Below, one piece after another: positions 8,351 through 16,037 of a DNA stretch of 33,843 bases. The stretch spans positions 1 through 33,843 of the forward strand of contig CAZIAK010000045.1 of NCBI GenBank assembly GCA_964537035.1, in the 5' to 3' direction. This stretch comes from CAZIAK01 sp964537035. Lineage in GTDB: Bacteria; Planctomycetota; B15-G4. The notes under the pieces were generated by a model. It had not been told where the DNA came from and did not search any database. It was given only the letters and a program-made list of their open reading frames with translations. Within the stretch, counting starts at the first letter, position 1, and every line of letters begins with the position of its first letter. A program made the translations under genes and the position numbers.

Positions 8351-8406
8351 TAGCGCCTGAACTGTAGCCGCAGATGCCAACCCATCGCCGAAGAGATGAG
8401 GACATC

Positions 8407-9987
8407 ATGAACACGCCCAATCCCAGCACCCCGACGACAGTGACCCCGGCCAGCCGATCCTCGTGGGGCCGACCCCCGCTGTTCTTGCTCGCGGCAGTGC
8501 TCTCCAGTTGCCTGCAGCCCCCCGAAGAGCAGGTGGTCTTCGTCGAGCACCAGATCGCCACTAGCGCCGCGCCAAATCAGTCCGTGTTGACCGGCTTCCT
8601 GTTGGGCGGACCAGCGGCAGACCTGGTCGTGGTCAGCGATCACGGGCGCGATGACCATCGTTGGCGTGTCGACTCGTTTGACGGCACGGCCTGGGTTCCT
8701 GCGCTCCACGGCACCTTCCCGCCGCAGGTGCTGTTCGTGGACGTGGCCAATATCGCCGGGCATGACCGGCTGCTGACGTATGAGCCTGGCCTGCTCAGCG
8801 TGTACGACTTCGCCACCGGGCAGAGCCACGGCCTGGTCACGCTGACCTCCAACAGCCCACCAGCAGACAACGGTGTGCCCCATGTGGACATCACCGAAGA
8901 CCTGAACAGCGACGGGCTCGACGATCTCGTCGTGCCGGATGTCGATGGTTTCTGGATCGTCATCCAGCGCGGCGACGGCAACTTTGCCGAGCCGCTGAAG
9001 CTCGGCCCACCCATGAACATGCACTGGCTGTACGCCACCGAAGGCTCCCGCTTCAGCCCTTGGAAACACAGCCGCATTCACGAGATGGACGACAACCGCG
9101 ATGGCCGCACTGACCTGGCCTTCTGGCGCCAGGACCATTTTGAGGTCCACCTTCAGAACGACGAGGGGCTCTTCTCATCGTCACCCAGGACGTTCACGAC
9201 TCAGGTCGCCTTCGACTCTGATGACCTCGCCTCTCTCGTCGCCCCCCAAGGCATGCGCTACAGGCGCAGGGACGAAGACCCGGCGGGAGAGCTGTGCGGC
9301 CGGGTGCTCCATTCGCTCGATGACAGAAACGGCGACGGTGTCGCCGACCTGGTGGTGTTCTCTTTGGCCGGCGAGGGACTGACCAGCTTGGAGGTCAGCT
9401 ACGACGTGCACTTCGGAGCGCCCACCGCTGACGGAGGCACGGTGTTCGCGGAGCAGCCCAGCACGCAGATCCAGTGCGAGGGGCTCCTGTTTGGTCTGGA
9501 GTCCCACGATTTCGACGGAGATGGCAGACCCGAGATGTCGCTCATGCTCTTTGACCCCGGCGTCTTCAAGATCATCGGCATGCTCGTGGGCTGGCTCTTC
9601 ACCGACTCCGTCTCCTGGACTCTGAACATCTACGCCATGGACGATGACGGCCGCTTCGCCGAGCCCAACGCCAGCTTCAAGGCCAAGGTGCAGCCGTCCG
9701 AGGAGACAGGAGTGCGCTCGTTCTACATGCCCGTTCTGGTTGGCGACGTCGACGGCGATGGGCGCTCAGATCTTCTGACCGCAGCCGATTGGGACGAGCT
9801 GCACCTGCACGTGGGCGCCCCGGGCTCCGAGCTCTTCGCCCGGCAACACCAGGTGATAGACGTCCGCATGCCCGCCCAGGAGTTCGCCTGGCTCGCCGAC
9901 CTCGATCGCAACGGCAAGCAGGACGTTGTCTTGCACCATCGCTCCCCCAACGGGCCGCAGCAGGTCACGATTCTGCTCTCTCGTTGA
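8407..9987 (+). CDS. FG-GAP/VCBS-repeat lipoprotein
   Basis: 526 residues from ATG 8407, chosen because it places a lipoprotein signal (PPLFLLAAVLSSC, lipobox LSSC) near the N-terminus; an in-frame ATG at 8374 would add 11 charged residues. The rest is built of FG-GAP/VCBS-type beta-propeller repeats with DxDxDG calcium-loop motifs: DLNSDGLDDL, DDNRDGRTDL, DRNGDGVADL, DFDGDGRPEM, DVDGDGRSDL and DLDRNGKQDV. Such proteins are extracellular and bind ligands or surfaces; no enzyme active site is visible. It sits alone downstream of two operator-like palindromes, so it may be one of the few tightly controlled genes here. Confidence 0.8.
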   Translation: MNTPNPSTPTTVTPASRSSWGRPPLFLLAAVLSSCLQPPEEQVVFVEHQIATSAAPNQSVLTGFLLGGPAADLVVVSDHGRDDHRWRVDSFDGTAWVPALHGTFPPQVLFVDVANIAGHDRLLTYEPGLLSVYDFATGQSHGLVTLTSNSPPADNGVPHVDITEDLNSDGLDDLVVPDVDGFWIVIQRGDGNFAEPLKLGPPMNMHWLYATEGSRFSPWKHSRIHEMDDNRDGRTDLAFWRQDHFEVHLQNDEGLFSSSPRTFTTQVAFDSDDLASLVAPQGMRYRRRDEDPAGELCGRVLHSLDDRNGDGVADLVVFSLAGEGLTSLEVSYDVHFGAPTADGGTVFAEQPSTQIQCEGLLFGLESHDFDGDGRPEMSLMLFDPGVFKIIGMLVGWLFTDSVSWTLNIYAMDDDGRFAEPNASFKAKVQPSEETGVRSFYMPVLVGDVDGDGRSDLLTAADWDELHLHVGAPGSELFARQHQVIDVRMPAQEFAWLADLDRNGKQDVVLHHRSPNGPQQVTILLSR

Positions 9988-10056
9988 GCCCGGCGCCGCT
10001 CCCGTACCGGGGCCAACATGACAAACGGGTCATCTCAGCTGAAGCCCAGGGCAGGA

Positions 10057-10062
10057 TAGGCT
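10057..10062 (+). promoter_or_regulatory. Candidate -10 element TAGGCT
   Basis: TAGGCT at 85 nt upstream of the beta-helix gene start (10148). Same hexamer as upstream of the genes starting at 18991 and 1472/1649. No -35 box recognised. Confidence 0.25.
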
Positions 10063-10147
10063 GGATTTCGAGGTGCTCTCCGGCCCCGCGCTGTCGTCGG
10101 AGTTCTCTCGAATCGTTGTTTCCTCGCACCGCACGGATCCTCCCGCC

Positions 10148-12076
10148 ATGCCCGCCCGCGCCGCTCTGCTCGTCCTCTGCGCTCTCTGCACGCCCATCGC
10201 CCTGGCCAGCTCCCAGATCACCTACGTCGATGGCAGCGCCGCCGGCGCCAACGACGGTAGCTCCTGGAGCGATGCCTTCGTCGATCTTCACGACGGCCTG
10301 GCTGCAGCCGCCACCGGCCAGCTCTGGGTGGCCGCCGGCGTCTACACCCCGGCGCCCGCGGGCGGCAGCGAGACCGTCTCGTTTCAGCTGACCGACGGCG
10401 TGGCCGTCTACGGTGGCTTCGCTGGCGGCGAGACCTCGCTCTCCCAGCGCGATTGGGACGCCAACCCCACCGTGCTCAGCGGCGACATCGGGTCGGACGA
10501 CGTCTACGGCCCCGTGGTCTGGTACCAGGGCTGGAACATCACCACGCCCAACAGCGACCGCATCGTGGAGGCCACGGGCACGGGCGCCGCGACGATCTTC
10601 GACGGCTTCACCGTGAAGGCGGCCCACGGCGCGAACACTCCGGGCGCGGGCATGGCCGTGATCGGCGGCAACCCGACCGTTCGCAACTGCACCTTCACGC
10701 GCAACCTGGTCGGCTGGTCCGACGGCGCAGGACTGTGGGTTCAGAACGCCAACCCGGTCATCGAAGAGTGCAGCTTTCACGAGAACTACGCGAGCAAGGG
10801 CGGGGGCGGTGGCCTCGCCGTGACCGGTGCCAGCGCACCGACCGTGCGCAACAACAGCTTCACCTCGAACCTGGCCGTGGGCTTCTCGCCCCAGGGCACG
10901 GGCGGCGGCTTGGACAACACCTCGTCGCTGCCGTGGACTGTTGAAGACTGCCAGTTTCTCTCGAACACCGCGCGCAACCAGACCACGTCGGGCTCGGCGA
11001 TCATGGCCTACGGTGGCGGGTTGTTTCACCAGGGCACCGACATCACGCTGCTCCGTTGCGTGTTCATCGACAACGACAGCCTCGCTGGCGGCGGCGTGTT
11101 CAGCTTCGGCACCATGACCATCGCCGAGTGCGAGTTCTTCGACAACCTCGCCGTCCCCTACGACGGGCCGATCTCGAGCATCGGCGACTGGGGTGGGGCC
11201 TTCGGGGGACTTTCGTTTTCGCCCACGACGACCACCATCGTGGGCAGCACCTTCTCGGGAAACTCGGCCGGCGAGGGCGGCGCGGTCGCCGTGCTGCAGA
11301 GCCACAACGTGGTCATCCGTAACAGCATCCTGTGGGGCAACGAGGCCACCGGCAGCGAGACCACCCTCATCGACGGGCAGGTGAAAGGCTCGTCCGACAT
11401 CGAGTGGAGTTGTGTCGAGGGCCTGCTCATGCCGATCCCGGGCGAGGACCCGCCGAACCCCGACGACTTCCCCGGCAGCCACGAGAACGATCCCCTCTTC
11501 GTCGATGAGCTTGGGGGCGACCTGCGCCTGTCGGCCGGCTCGCCGTGCATCGACGCCGCCAACAACGGCTTCTTGCTGGCTGCGTCCACCCTCGATCTCA
11601 GCGGCAACCCGCGGCTGGCCGACGACCCGAACACGCCCGACACCGGCCTGGGCCCCGCACCCATCGTCGACATGGGCGCCTACGAGTTCGGCTCGGCGCC
11701 GAGCTCTCCCTGGACTGACCTGGGTCTCGGCCTGGCGGGCACCAACGGCGTGCCCACATTCAGCGGCGATGGCAACCTGGCTGGCGGCGATCCGGTGGCG
11801 CTGCACATCGCAGGCGCGCTGCCCGGCGCGGCCGCTCACATCGTGATCGGCTTCAGCGCGCTGAACGTCCCCTTCAAGGGCGGCACGCTGGTGCCCAGCC
11901 CGGACGTGCTGTTGCTCGGCCTGCCGTTGGACGGCGCCGGCGCCCTGACCCTGGCCAGCACCTGGCCCAGCGGTATCCCCGGCGGTCTCTCAAGCTGGTA
12001 CCAGGCCTGGATCGCCGACCCTGCTGGCCCGGTGGGCTTCGCTGCCACGAACGGCTTGCTGGCGATCACGCCGTAG
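10148..12076 (+). CDS. Secreted right-handed parallel beta-helix protein
   Basis: 642 residues. The signal peptide MPARAALLVLCALCTPIALA is followed by ITYVDGSAAGANDGSSWSDAF, the typical opening of DUF1565/polymorphic-outer-membrane-like beta-helix proteins. Repeating coils follow (FDGFTVKAAHG, PTVRNCTFTRNL, PVIEECSFHENY, PTVRNNSFTSNL, WTVEDCQFLSNT, TTIVGSTFSGNS, VVIRNSILWGN), ending in the choice-of-anchor-Q-type GSPCIDAANNG and PIVDMGAYEFG. From about residue 520 a separate C-terminal domain of about 120 residues (11710-12073) is clearly related to the C-terminus of the EEP-family protein at 21032. ATG 10148 is chosen as it starts the signal peptide. Extracellular, possibly polysaccharide-binding; no catalytic residues can be assigned. 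Confidence 0.8.
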   Translation: MPARAALLVLCALCTPIALASSQITYVDGSAAGANDGSSWSDAFVDLHDGLAAAATGQLWVAAGVYTPAPAGGSETVSFQLTDGVAVYGGFAGGETSLSQRDWDANPTVLSGDIGSDDVYGPVVWYQGWNITTPNSDRIVEATGTGAATIFDGFTVKAAHGANTPGAGMAVIGGNPTVRNCTFTRNLVGWSDGAGLWVQNANPVIEECSFHENYASKGGGGGLAVTGASAPTVRNNSFTSNLAVGFSPQGTGGGLDNTSSLPWTVEDCQFLSNTARNQTTSGSAIMAYGGGLFHQGTDITLLRCVFIDNDSLAGGGVFSFGTMTIAECEFFDNLAVPYDGPISSIGDWGGAFGGLSFSPTTTTIVGSTFSGNSAGEGGAVAVLQSHNVVIRNSILWGNEATGSETTLIDGQVKGSSDIEWSCVEGLLMPIPGEDPPNPDDFPGSHENDPLFVDELGGDLRLSAGSPCIDAANNGFLLAASTLDLSGNPRLADDPNTPDTGLGPAPIVDMGAYEFGSAPSSPWTDLGLGLAGTNGVPTFSGDGNLAGGDPVALHIAGALPGAAAHIVIGFSALNVPFKGGTLVPSPDVLLLGLPLDGAGALTLASTWPSGIPGGLSSWYQAWIADPAGPVGFAATNGLLAITP

Positions 12077-12110
12077 CAGCCGTTCAGCTCTGGAATCTGC
12101 TGGCCCTCGA

Positions 12111-12149
12111 AGGGTTGGGCGGGGGGCTCAGCTCGCCCCAGCCCAGCCC
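12111..12149. terminator. Possible bidirectional terminator hairpin
   Basis: A G-rich run (GGGTTGGGCGGGG) faces a C-rich run (CGCCCCAGCCCAGCCC) across a short loop between the convergent beta-helix and glycerol kinase genes. Pairing is strong but imperfect, there is no T-tract, and the right arm lies in the last codons of the kinase gene. Confidence 0.3.
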
Positions 12150-13654
12150 TTCGCACGTTCTACGGCTCGGCTCCAGGCCACTCGGGCTGCGGCCACCGTG
12201 TCGCCGGGTGGTGCGGGCTCGAAGCGCCGATCGACGGCCCGGGCCGCCGAAAGCCCGCCGTCGGTCCACAGGCCCACGCCGCGGCCAGCGAGCCAGGCAG
12301 CTCCCAGGGCGGTGGACTCGGTCACCACCGGGCGCACCAGGGGCACGCCGGAGAAGTCGGCGACCTGCTGCATGAGCAGGTTGTTGGCCGCCGCGCCGCC
12401 GTCGACACGCAGCTCGGCCAGGGGCGCGCCCGCATCGGCGGACATGGCGTCGATCAGGTCGGTGACCTGGTGGGCGACGCCTTCGAGGGTGGCTCGGGCG
12501 ATGTGTGCGGCCGTGGTACCTCGGGTCAGGCCCAGGAGCGTGCCCCGGGCGTCCGGGTTCCAGTGGGGTGCGCCCAGACCGGCGAAGGTGGGCACGAAGA
12601 CCACGCCGCCGGTGTCATCGACCTGGGCGGCCAGGTCCTCGATGTCGGCGGAGCGTTCGATCAGACCCAGCCCGTCTCGGAGCCACTGCACCGCCGCGCC
12701 GCCCACGAACACCGAGCCTTCGAGTGCGTACTCGAGCTCGGCGGTGGGCCCACTGGCGTGCCCGCTGTCCGCGCTGGGGCCGAGCAGCCAGGCCACCGTG
12801 GTGAGCAGTCGATGGGACGAAGCTTGGGGCTGGCTGCCAGTGTGGGCCAGCAAGAAGCAGCCCGTGCCGAACGTGCACTTGGCCAGACCGGCGCTGGTGG
12901 CTCCCTGACCGGCCAGGGCGGCCTGCTGGTCTCCGGCCACCCCGGCGATCGGCGTGCCTTCGCCGGGCAGCCCATTCGCGACTTCTCCCCAGGGTTCGGC
13001 AGAGCCTCGCACCTCTGGCAGCAGCGCCCTGGGCACATCGAACAGCTCCAGCAGCTCGTCGTCCCAGCAACCCTTGTGGATGTCGAACAGCAGGGTGCGG
13101 GAGGCGTTCGACGGATCGGTGGCGTGCACCTTGCCGCCGGTGAGCTTGTAGGCCAGCCAGCTGTCCATGGTGCCTGCGGCCAGGCGTCCGGCCTCGGCGT
13201 CGGCCCGGGCGCCAGGAACGTTGTCGAGCAGCCAGGACAGCTTGGTGGCGCTGAAGTACGGGTCGAGCAGCAGGCCCGTGCGCGACCGCACCAGGGGCTC
13301 GTGGCCAGCGTCTTTGAGCGCGGCGCAGCGAGCGGCCGTTCGCCGGTCCTGCCAGACGAGGGCGTTGTGGATGGGCCGGCCGCTGGCCCGGTCCCAGACC
13401 ACGACGGTCTCGCGCTGGTTCGTCAGCCCTACCGCGGCCAGCTCGCCTGGGCTCAGCCCCGCAGCCGCGAGCGCCTCTGCCGCCACGCCCACCTGGGTGG
13501 ACCAGATCTCGGCGGCGTCGTGCTCGACCCACCCGGGCTGAGGAAAGTGCTGGGTGAACTCTCGCTGGGCCAGGGCGCGCACGTGACCGTCACCGTCAAA
13601 GACGACGGCCCGGCTGCTGGTGGTGCCCTGGTCGAGCGCGAGCAGGCAGGGCAT
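12128..13654 (-). CDS. glpK: Glycerol kinase
   Basis: 508 residues, the usual length of the FGGY-family glycerol kinase, which phosphorylates glycerol to sn-glycerol-3-phosphate using ATP. The N-terminal phosphate-binding motif LALDQGTTSSRAVVFD is present, followed by GWVEHDAAEIW, VGLTNQRETVVVWDRASGRP and HNALVWQDRR (characteristic of GlpK). FVPTFAGLGAPHWNPDARG and LRVDGGAAANNLLMQQVADF lie in the C-terminal domain. Its ATG is one base from the TGA of the upstream zinc metallopeptidase gene on the same strand, so the two are co-transcribed. No glycerol facilitator or glpD gene is visible nearby. Confidence 0.95.
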   Translation of the reverse strand: MPCLLALDQGTTSSRAVVFDGDGHVRALAQREFTQHFPQPGWVEHDAAEIWSTQVGVAAEALAAAGLSPGELAAVGLTNQRETVVVWDRASGRPIHNALVWQDRRTAARCAALKDAGHEPLVRSRTGLLLDPYFSATKLSWLLDNVPGARADAEAGRLAAGTMDSWLAYKLTGGKVHATDPSNASRTLLFDIHKGCWDDELLELFDVPRALLPEVRGSAEPWGEVANGLPGEGTPIAGVAGDQQAALAGQGATSAGLAKCTFGTGCFLLAHTGSQPQASSHRLLTTVAWLLGPSADSGHASGPTAELEYALEGSVFVGGAAVQWLRDGLGLIERSADIEDLAAQVDDTGGVVFVPTFAGLGAPHWNPDARGTLLGLTRGTTAAHIARATLEGVAHQVTDLIDAMSADAGAPLAELRVDGGAAANNLLMQQVADFSGVPLVRPVVTESTALGAAWLAGRGVGLWTDGGLSAARAVDRRFEPAPPGDTVAAARVAWSRAVERAKGWAGAS

Positions 13655-13655
13655 G

Positions 13656-14381
13656 TCAGTCGTTGGAGCGTCCGCCCAACAATCCCAGGCGCATGGCCCA
13701 GTAGATCAGCATCATCAGGGAGCTGATGAACGCGGCCACGTAGGTCATGGCTGCGGCGGAGAGCACCTTGCGCGCCCCTTGCAGCTCGTCGTCGGTCACG
13801 TAGCGGCCCGCTTCCAGGCAGAGCAGGGCTCGGCGGCTGGCGTCGAACTCGACGGGCAGGGTGATCAGGGTGAAGACCGTGGTGGTGGCGAAGAGGCCCA
13901 CGCCGATCCAGGCCAGGCTGAGGCCCATGGCCGTCTGGGCGCCGCCGAGGAACATGGCCGCCATGAGCACGAAGATCGACAGGCCGCTGCCCGTGTTGGC
14001 GACGGGCACCCAGGCGGAGCGAAAGCCGAGCATGCCGTAGCCGTCCGCGTGCTGGATGGCGTGACCCACCTCGTGGGCGGCGATGCCGAAGGCGGCCATG
14101 GAGTTCTTGCCGTAGACCGGCTCGCTCAGGCGCAGGGTACGGCTGCGCGGGTCGTAGTGGTCAGTCATCTGCCCGGCGATGGGCTCGACGGTGACGTCGT
14201 TGATGCCGTGGTCGCGCAGGATCGCCCGGGCGATGTCCGCCCCGGTCATGTGCGAGCTGGTGCCCAGCTTGCTGTACTTCGCGAAGGCGCCCTTGACCCG
14301 CATGCTGGCCCAGAGGCTGAGCAGCGCACCGGCGCCGATGAACATCCAGGCGAGGGGGTCAAACATCATGTAGAAAGGCAT
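13656..14381 (-). CDS. Membrane zinc metallopeptidase, YugP-like
   Basis: 241 residues, matching the Zn_peptidase_2 (YugP) family. HEVGH (His103 to His107) is the HExxH zinc site, within GIAAHEVGHAIQHADGYG. The LPVEFDASRRAL segment contains the conserved downstream Glu, a probable third ligand. Hydrophobic segments lie at about 9-27, 122-142, 145-175 and 205-233, so it is a polytopic inner-membrane protein. The physiological substrate of the family is not known. It is first in a two-gene unit with glycerol kinase. A TAGAAT hexamer lies 36 nt upstream of its start. Confidence 0.9.
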   Translation of the reverse strand: MPFYMMFDPLAWMFIGAGALLSLWASMRVKGAFAKYSKLGTSSHMTGADIARAILRDHGINDVTVEPIAGQMTDHYDPRSRTLRLSEPVYGKNSMAAFGIAAHEVGHAIQHADGYGMLGFRSAWVPVANTGSGLSIFVLMAAMFLGGAQTAMGLSLAWIGVGLFATTTVFTLITLPVEFDASRRALLCLEAGRYVTDDELQGARKVLSAAAMTYVAAFISSLMMLIYWAMRLGLLGGRSND

Positions 14382-14417
14382 GGTCAGGTTCCTGAGCGAG
14401 GGGTGCTGTGGGTGAAG

Positions 14418-14423
14418 ATTCTA
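14418..14423 (-). promoter_or_regulatory. Candidate -10 element GCTAGAAT
   Basis: On the minus strand CGCTAGAATC precedes the metallopeptidase ATG (14381) by 36 nt. The core GCTAGAATC is identical to that upstream of the sigma factor gene at 26426. Confidence 0.45.
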
Positions 14424-14560
14424 GCGCCCGGGGCAGGCACTGCACGACTTCCTCACCGAGCGCCCCTTGGCGAGGCTGTGACGAGACCTGGCAAGGGCCC
14501 GTGATTGAGGAAGGGCTGGCGGGAATTGCGACTCTCCCCCCGGGACGGCAGACTGGGGAG

Positions 14561-15214
14561 ATGCTGATCAAGACCCTTCGCCAGCCCGCGGGTGTTCTCG
14601 CGGCTCTGGCCCTCTTCCTGGGTGGATGCGCCAGCGGTCCTGGGGCTGCATCCATGGCCTCCACTGCCTCTGGTTCTTCTGGTACCGAGGCGTCCGCCAT
14701 GGCGGAGCAGGGCCCGGCCCCTGCCTCCGAGGCGGTGCCCGCGGTCCTGGCTCCCCGGCCCTTCACCGCCGAGCAGATCGCCGAGCACATGCCCGTGGGC
14801 ACGTGGCATCGCTATCTGATGGAGCCCGCAGGCGAGCCGGGCTTCGAAGAACTCTCCACGGTCTTGCTCTGCCAGGGCGCGGGCGTGACCTTGGAGAGCC
14901 GGGCCTTCGAGCTGGACGGCACGGCCCGGGGCGACCCTCAGCGCATGACCGCGAACTGGACCGACCTGCGCGACCACGCCACCTGGCCCGCAGCAGCCAC
15001 GGTCATCCGCGAGACCCAACTGGCCCTGCCGTCGGGCACGTTCGAGTGCCTGCGCTACACGGTGACCACCGAGGCCTTGGGTGTGCCCGTCGTCTCGCGC
15101 TTCTACTTCGCCAAGGATCGGCCGGGGCCACCGGTGCGCTACGAAGAGGTGCGCGACGGTGTGCGGGTCTTCCGCATGACCTTGGTTGGGTTTGGCCGCG
15201 CGGGCGACTCGTAG
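14561..15214 (+). CDS. Lipoprotein of unknown function
   Basis: 217 residues, unrecognised. Signal peptide with a clear lipobox (ALALFLGGC, LGGC), then a Ser/Ala/Gly-rich linker to about residue 60, then a globular domain containing VGTWHRYLMEPAG, TWPAAATVIRETQLALPSGTFECLRYTV and RFYFAKDRPGPPVRYEEVRDGVRVF. The last part has the look of a single-domain beta-barrel that reads out substrate-dependent conversion (similar wording occurs in DUF3108/LolA-like folds), but this is only a resemblance. ATG 14561 is chosen for the signal peptide; the frame is open from 14408. Confidence 0.75.
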   Translation: MLIKTLRQPAGVLAALALFLGGCASGPGAASMASTASGSSGTEASAMAEQGPAPASEAVPAVLAPRPFTAEQIAEHMPVGTWHRYLMEPAGEPGFEELSTVLLCQGAGVTLESRAFELDGTARGDPQRMTANWTDLRDHATWPAAATVIRETQLALPSGTFECLRYTVTTEALGVPVVSRFYFAKDRPGPPVRYEEVRDGVRVFRMTLVGFGRAGDS

Positions 15215-15294
15215 AGTCGTTCGGCCTTCGTGCGGTCAGCAAGCGCGGGCGTGGTGCTGAAGCTGATGCGTTGCTTCCGCCTGTTGCTCGCGGG

Positions 15295-15819
15295 TCATGG
15301 GTTCAGGATGGGCAGGTAGCGCTCCCAGGGGCCGACCTGATCAGCGTACTGGCCGGCCATGGTGCGGGTGATCTGGGTCATGTGTGAGAGGTCGTGCACC
15401 ACCCACGTGGCCAGCAGTTGTCCCAGGGTGACGGTGCCGAACTCGGGGTGACGCCCGGTGAGGGGCCAGTGCTGCGGGCCGAGGTCGAGCGACCTCAGCT
15501 TGTTGAGATTCTCCTGGCGCAGCGCAGCGAACTGCTGCAACAGGATCGCGATAGGGCGGCTCTGATCGTCGTGCTGTTGCGCGAGACGATCGAAGGGTTC
15601 CCAGGGCTGGGCTTCGCCGTGGTCGAGCAGGCTCACAGCTCGGGGGATCCAATCGGTGCGCTCGCCATGGACCAGGTGACCCACCACGGCGTAGGGGCTC
15701 CACGAGTCACCGCCCGCTGTGCTGCGCAGCCAGGGTTCTGGCAGGCCACCGAGCAGGGCCTCGAGACTGGCGGGGGTGCTGGCCAAGACGGGGAGGGCGG
15801 TCTCCAGCGAGTATTCCAT
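15295..15819 (-). CDS. DinB-family protein (DinB_2)
   Basis: 174 residues. Four-helix DinB/YfiT-like fold with metal-ligand His in AVVGHLVHGERTDW and in TWVVHDLSHMTQI. The motif GGDSWSPYAVVGHL is typical. Members are metal-dependent, often thiol-transferase or stress-linked enzymes; the substrate is unknown. ATG 15819 is chosen because AGGAG lies 8 nt upstream. A frame open to 15897 adds a basic Pro-rich stretch that looks non-coding. Divergent from the AstE-like gene. Confidence 0.88.
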   Translation of the reverse strand: MEYSLETALPVLASTPASLEALLGGLPEPWLRSTAGGDSWSPYAVVGHLVHGERTDWIPRAVSLLDHGEAQPWEPFDRLAQQHDDQSRPIAILLQQFAALRQENLNKLRSLDLGPQHWPLTGRHPEFGTVTLGQLLATWVVHDLSHMTQITRTMAGQYADQVGPWERYLPILNP

Positions 15820-15827
15820 GATGGGCT

Positions 15828-15832
15828 CTCCT
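15828..15832 (-). promoter_or_regulatory. Shine-Dalgarno AGGAG for the DinB-family gene
   Basis: AGGAG 8 nt before ATG 15819, a classical site in a window where few genes have one. It decides the start. Confidence 0.7.
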
Positions 15833-15880
15833 CTCGGGGGGGGTGGGCGGAGCAGGCGACAGGGGCGGTTACGCGGGAGG

Positions 15881-15909
15881 GCGTATGACCATTGCAATCA
15901 GTGCGTATG
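15881..15909. repeat. Direct repeat GCGTATG around ATTGCAAT palindrome
   Basis: GCGTATG occurs at 15881-15887 and 15903-15909, start to start 22 bp, with the palindrome ATTGCAAT at 15891-15898 between them. The site lies between the divergent DinB-family and AstE-like genes and could be a regulator site for either. Confidence 0.4.
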
Positions 15910-16011
15910 CTCTTCGCCAGGGTTCCATTGAAGGCCATGATGTCCCCATGTCGATGTGGCCTACGCGTTCAGCATCTGGACCTGCCCTGGCGCTCGGTCC
16001 AGCGCCCGGTT

Positions 16012-16033
16012 CTGTACGTCGTGTCGCGTACAG
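16012..16033. promoter_or_regulatory. Inverted repeat CTGTACG-N8-CGTACAG
   Basis: Perfect 7-bp arms (16012-16018 and 16027-16033) with an 8-nt spacer, ending 4 nt before the ATG at 16038. It may be an operator or an mRNA hairpin covering the start of the AstE-like gene. If translation starts further upstream (15948) it lies inside the coding region and the reading as an operator weakens. Confidence 0.4.
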
Positions 16034-16037
16034 TCGA

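Noticed and set aside
9965..11839. Long antisense open frame (about 624 codons) opposite the beta-helix gene
   Set aside because: It has no signal peptide or recognisable domain and its composition (Arg, Gly, Ala, Val, His) is that expected for the complement of a GC-rich coding strand.
16012..16033. LexA (SOS) box
   Set aside because: CTGT and ACAG are present but separated by 14 nt, not the 8 nt of the E. coli-type LexA site.
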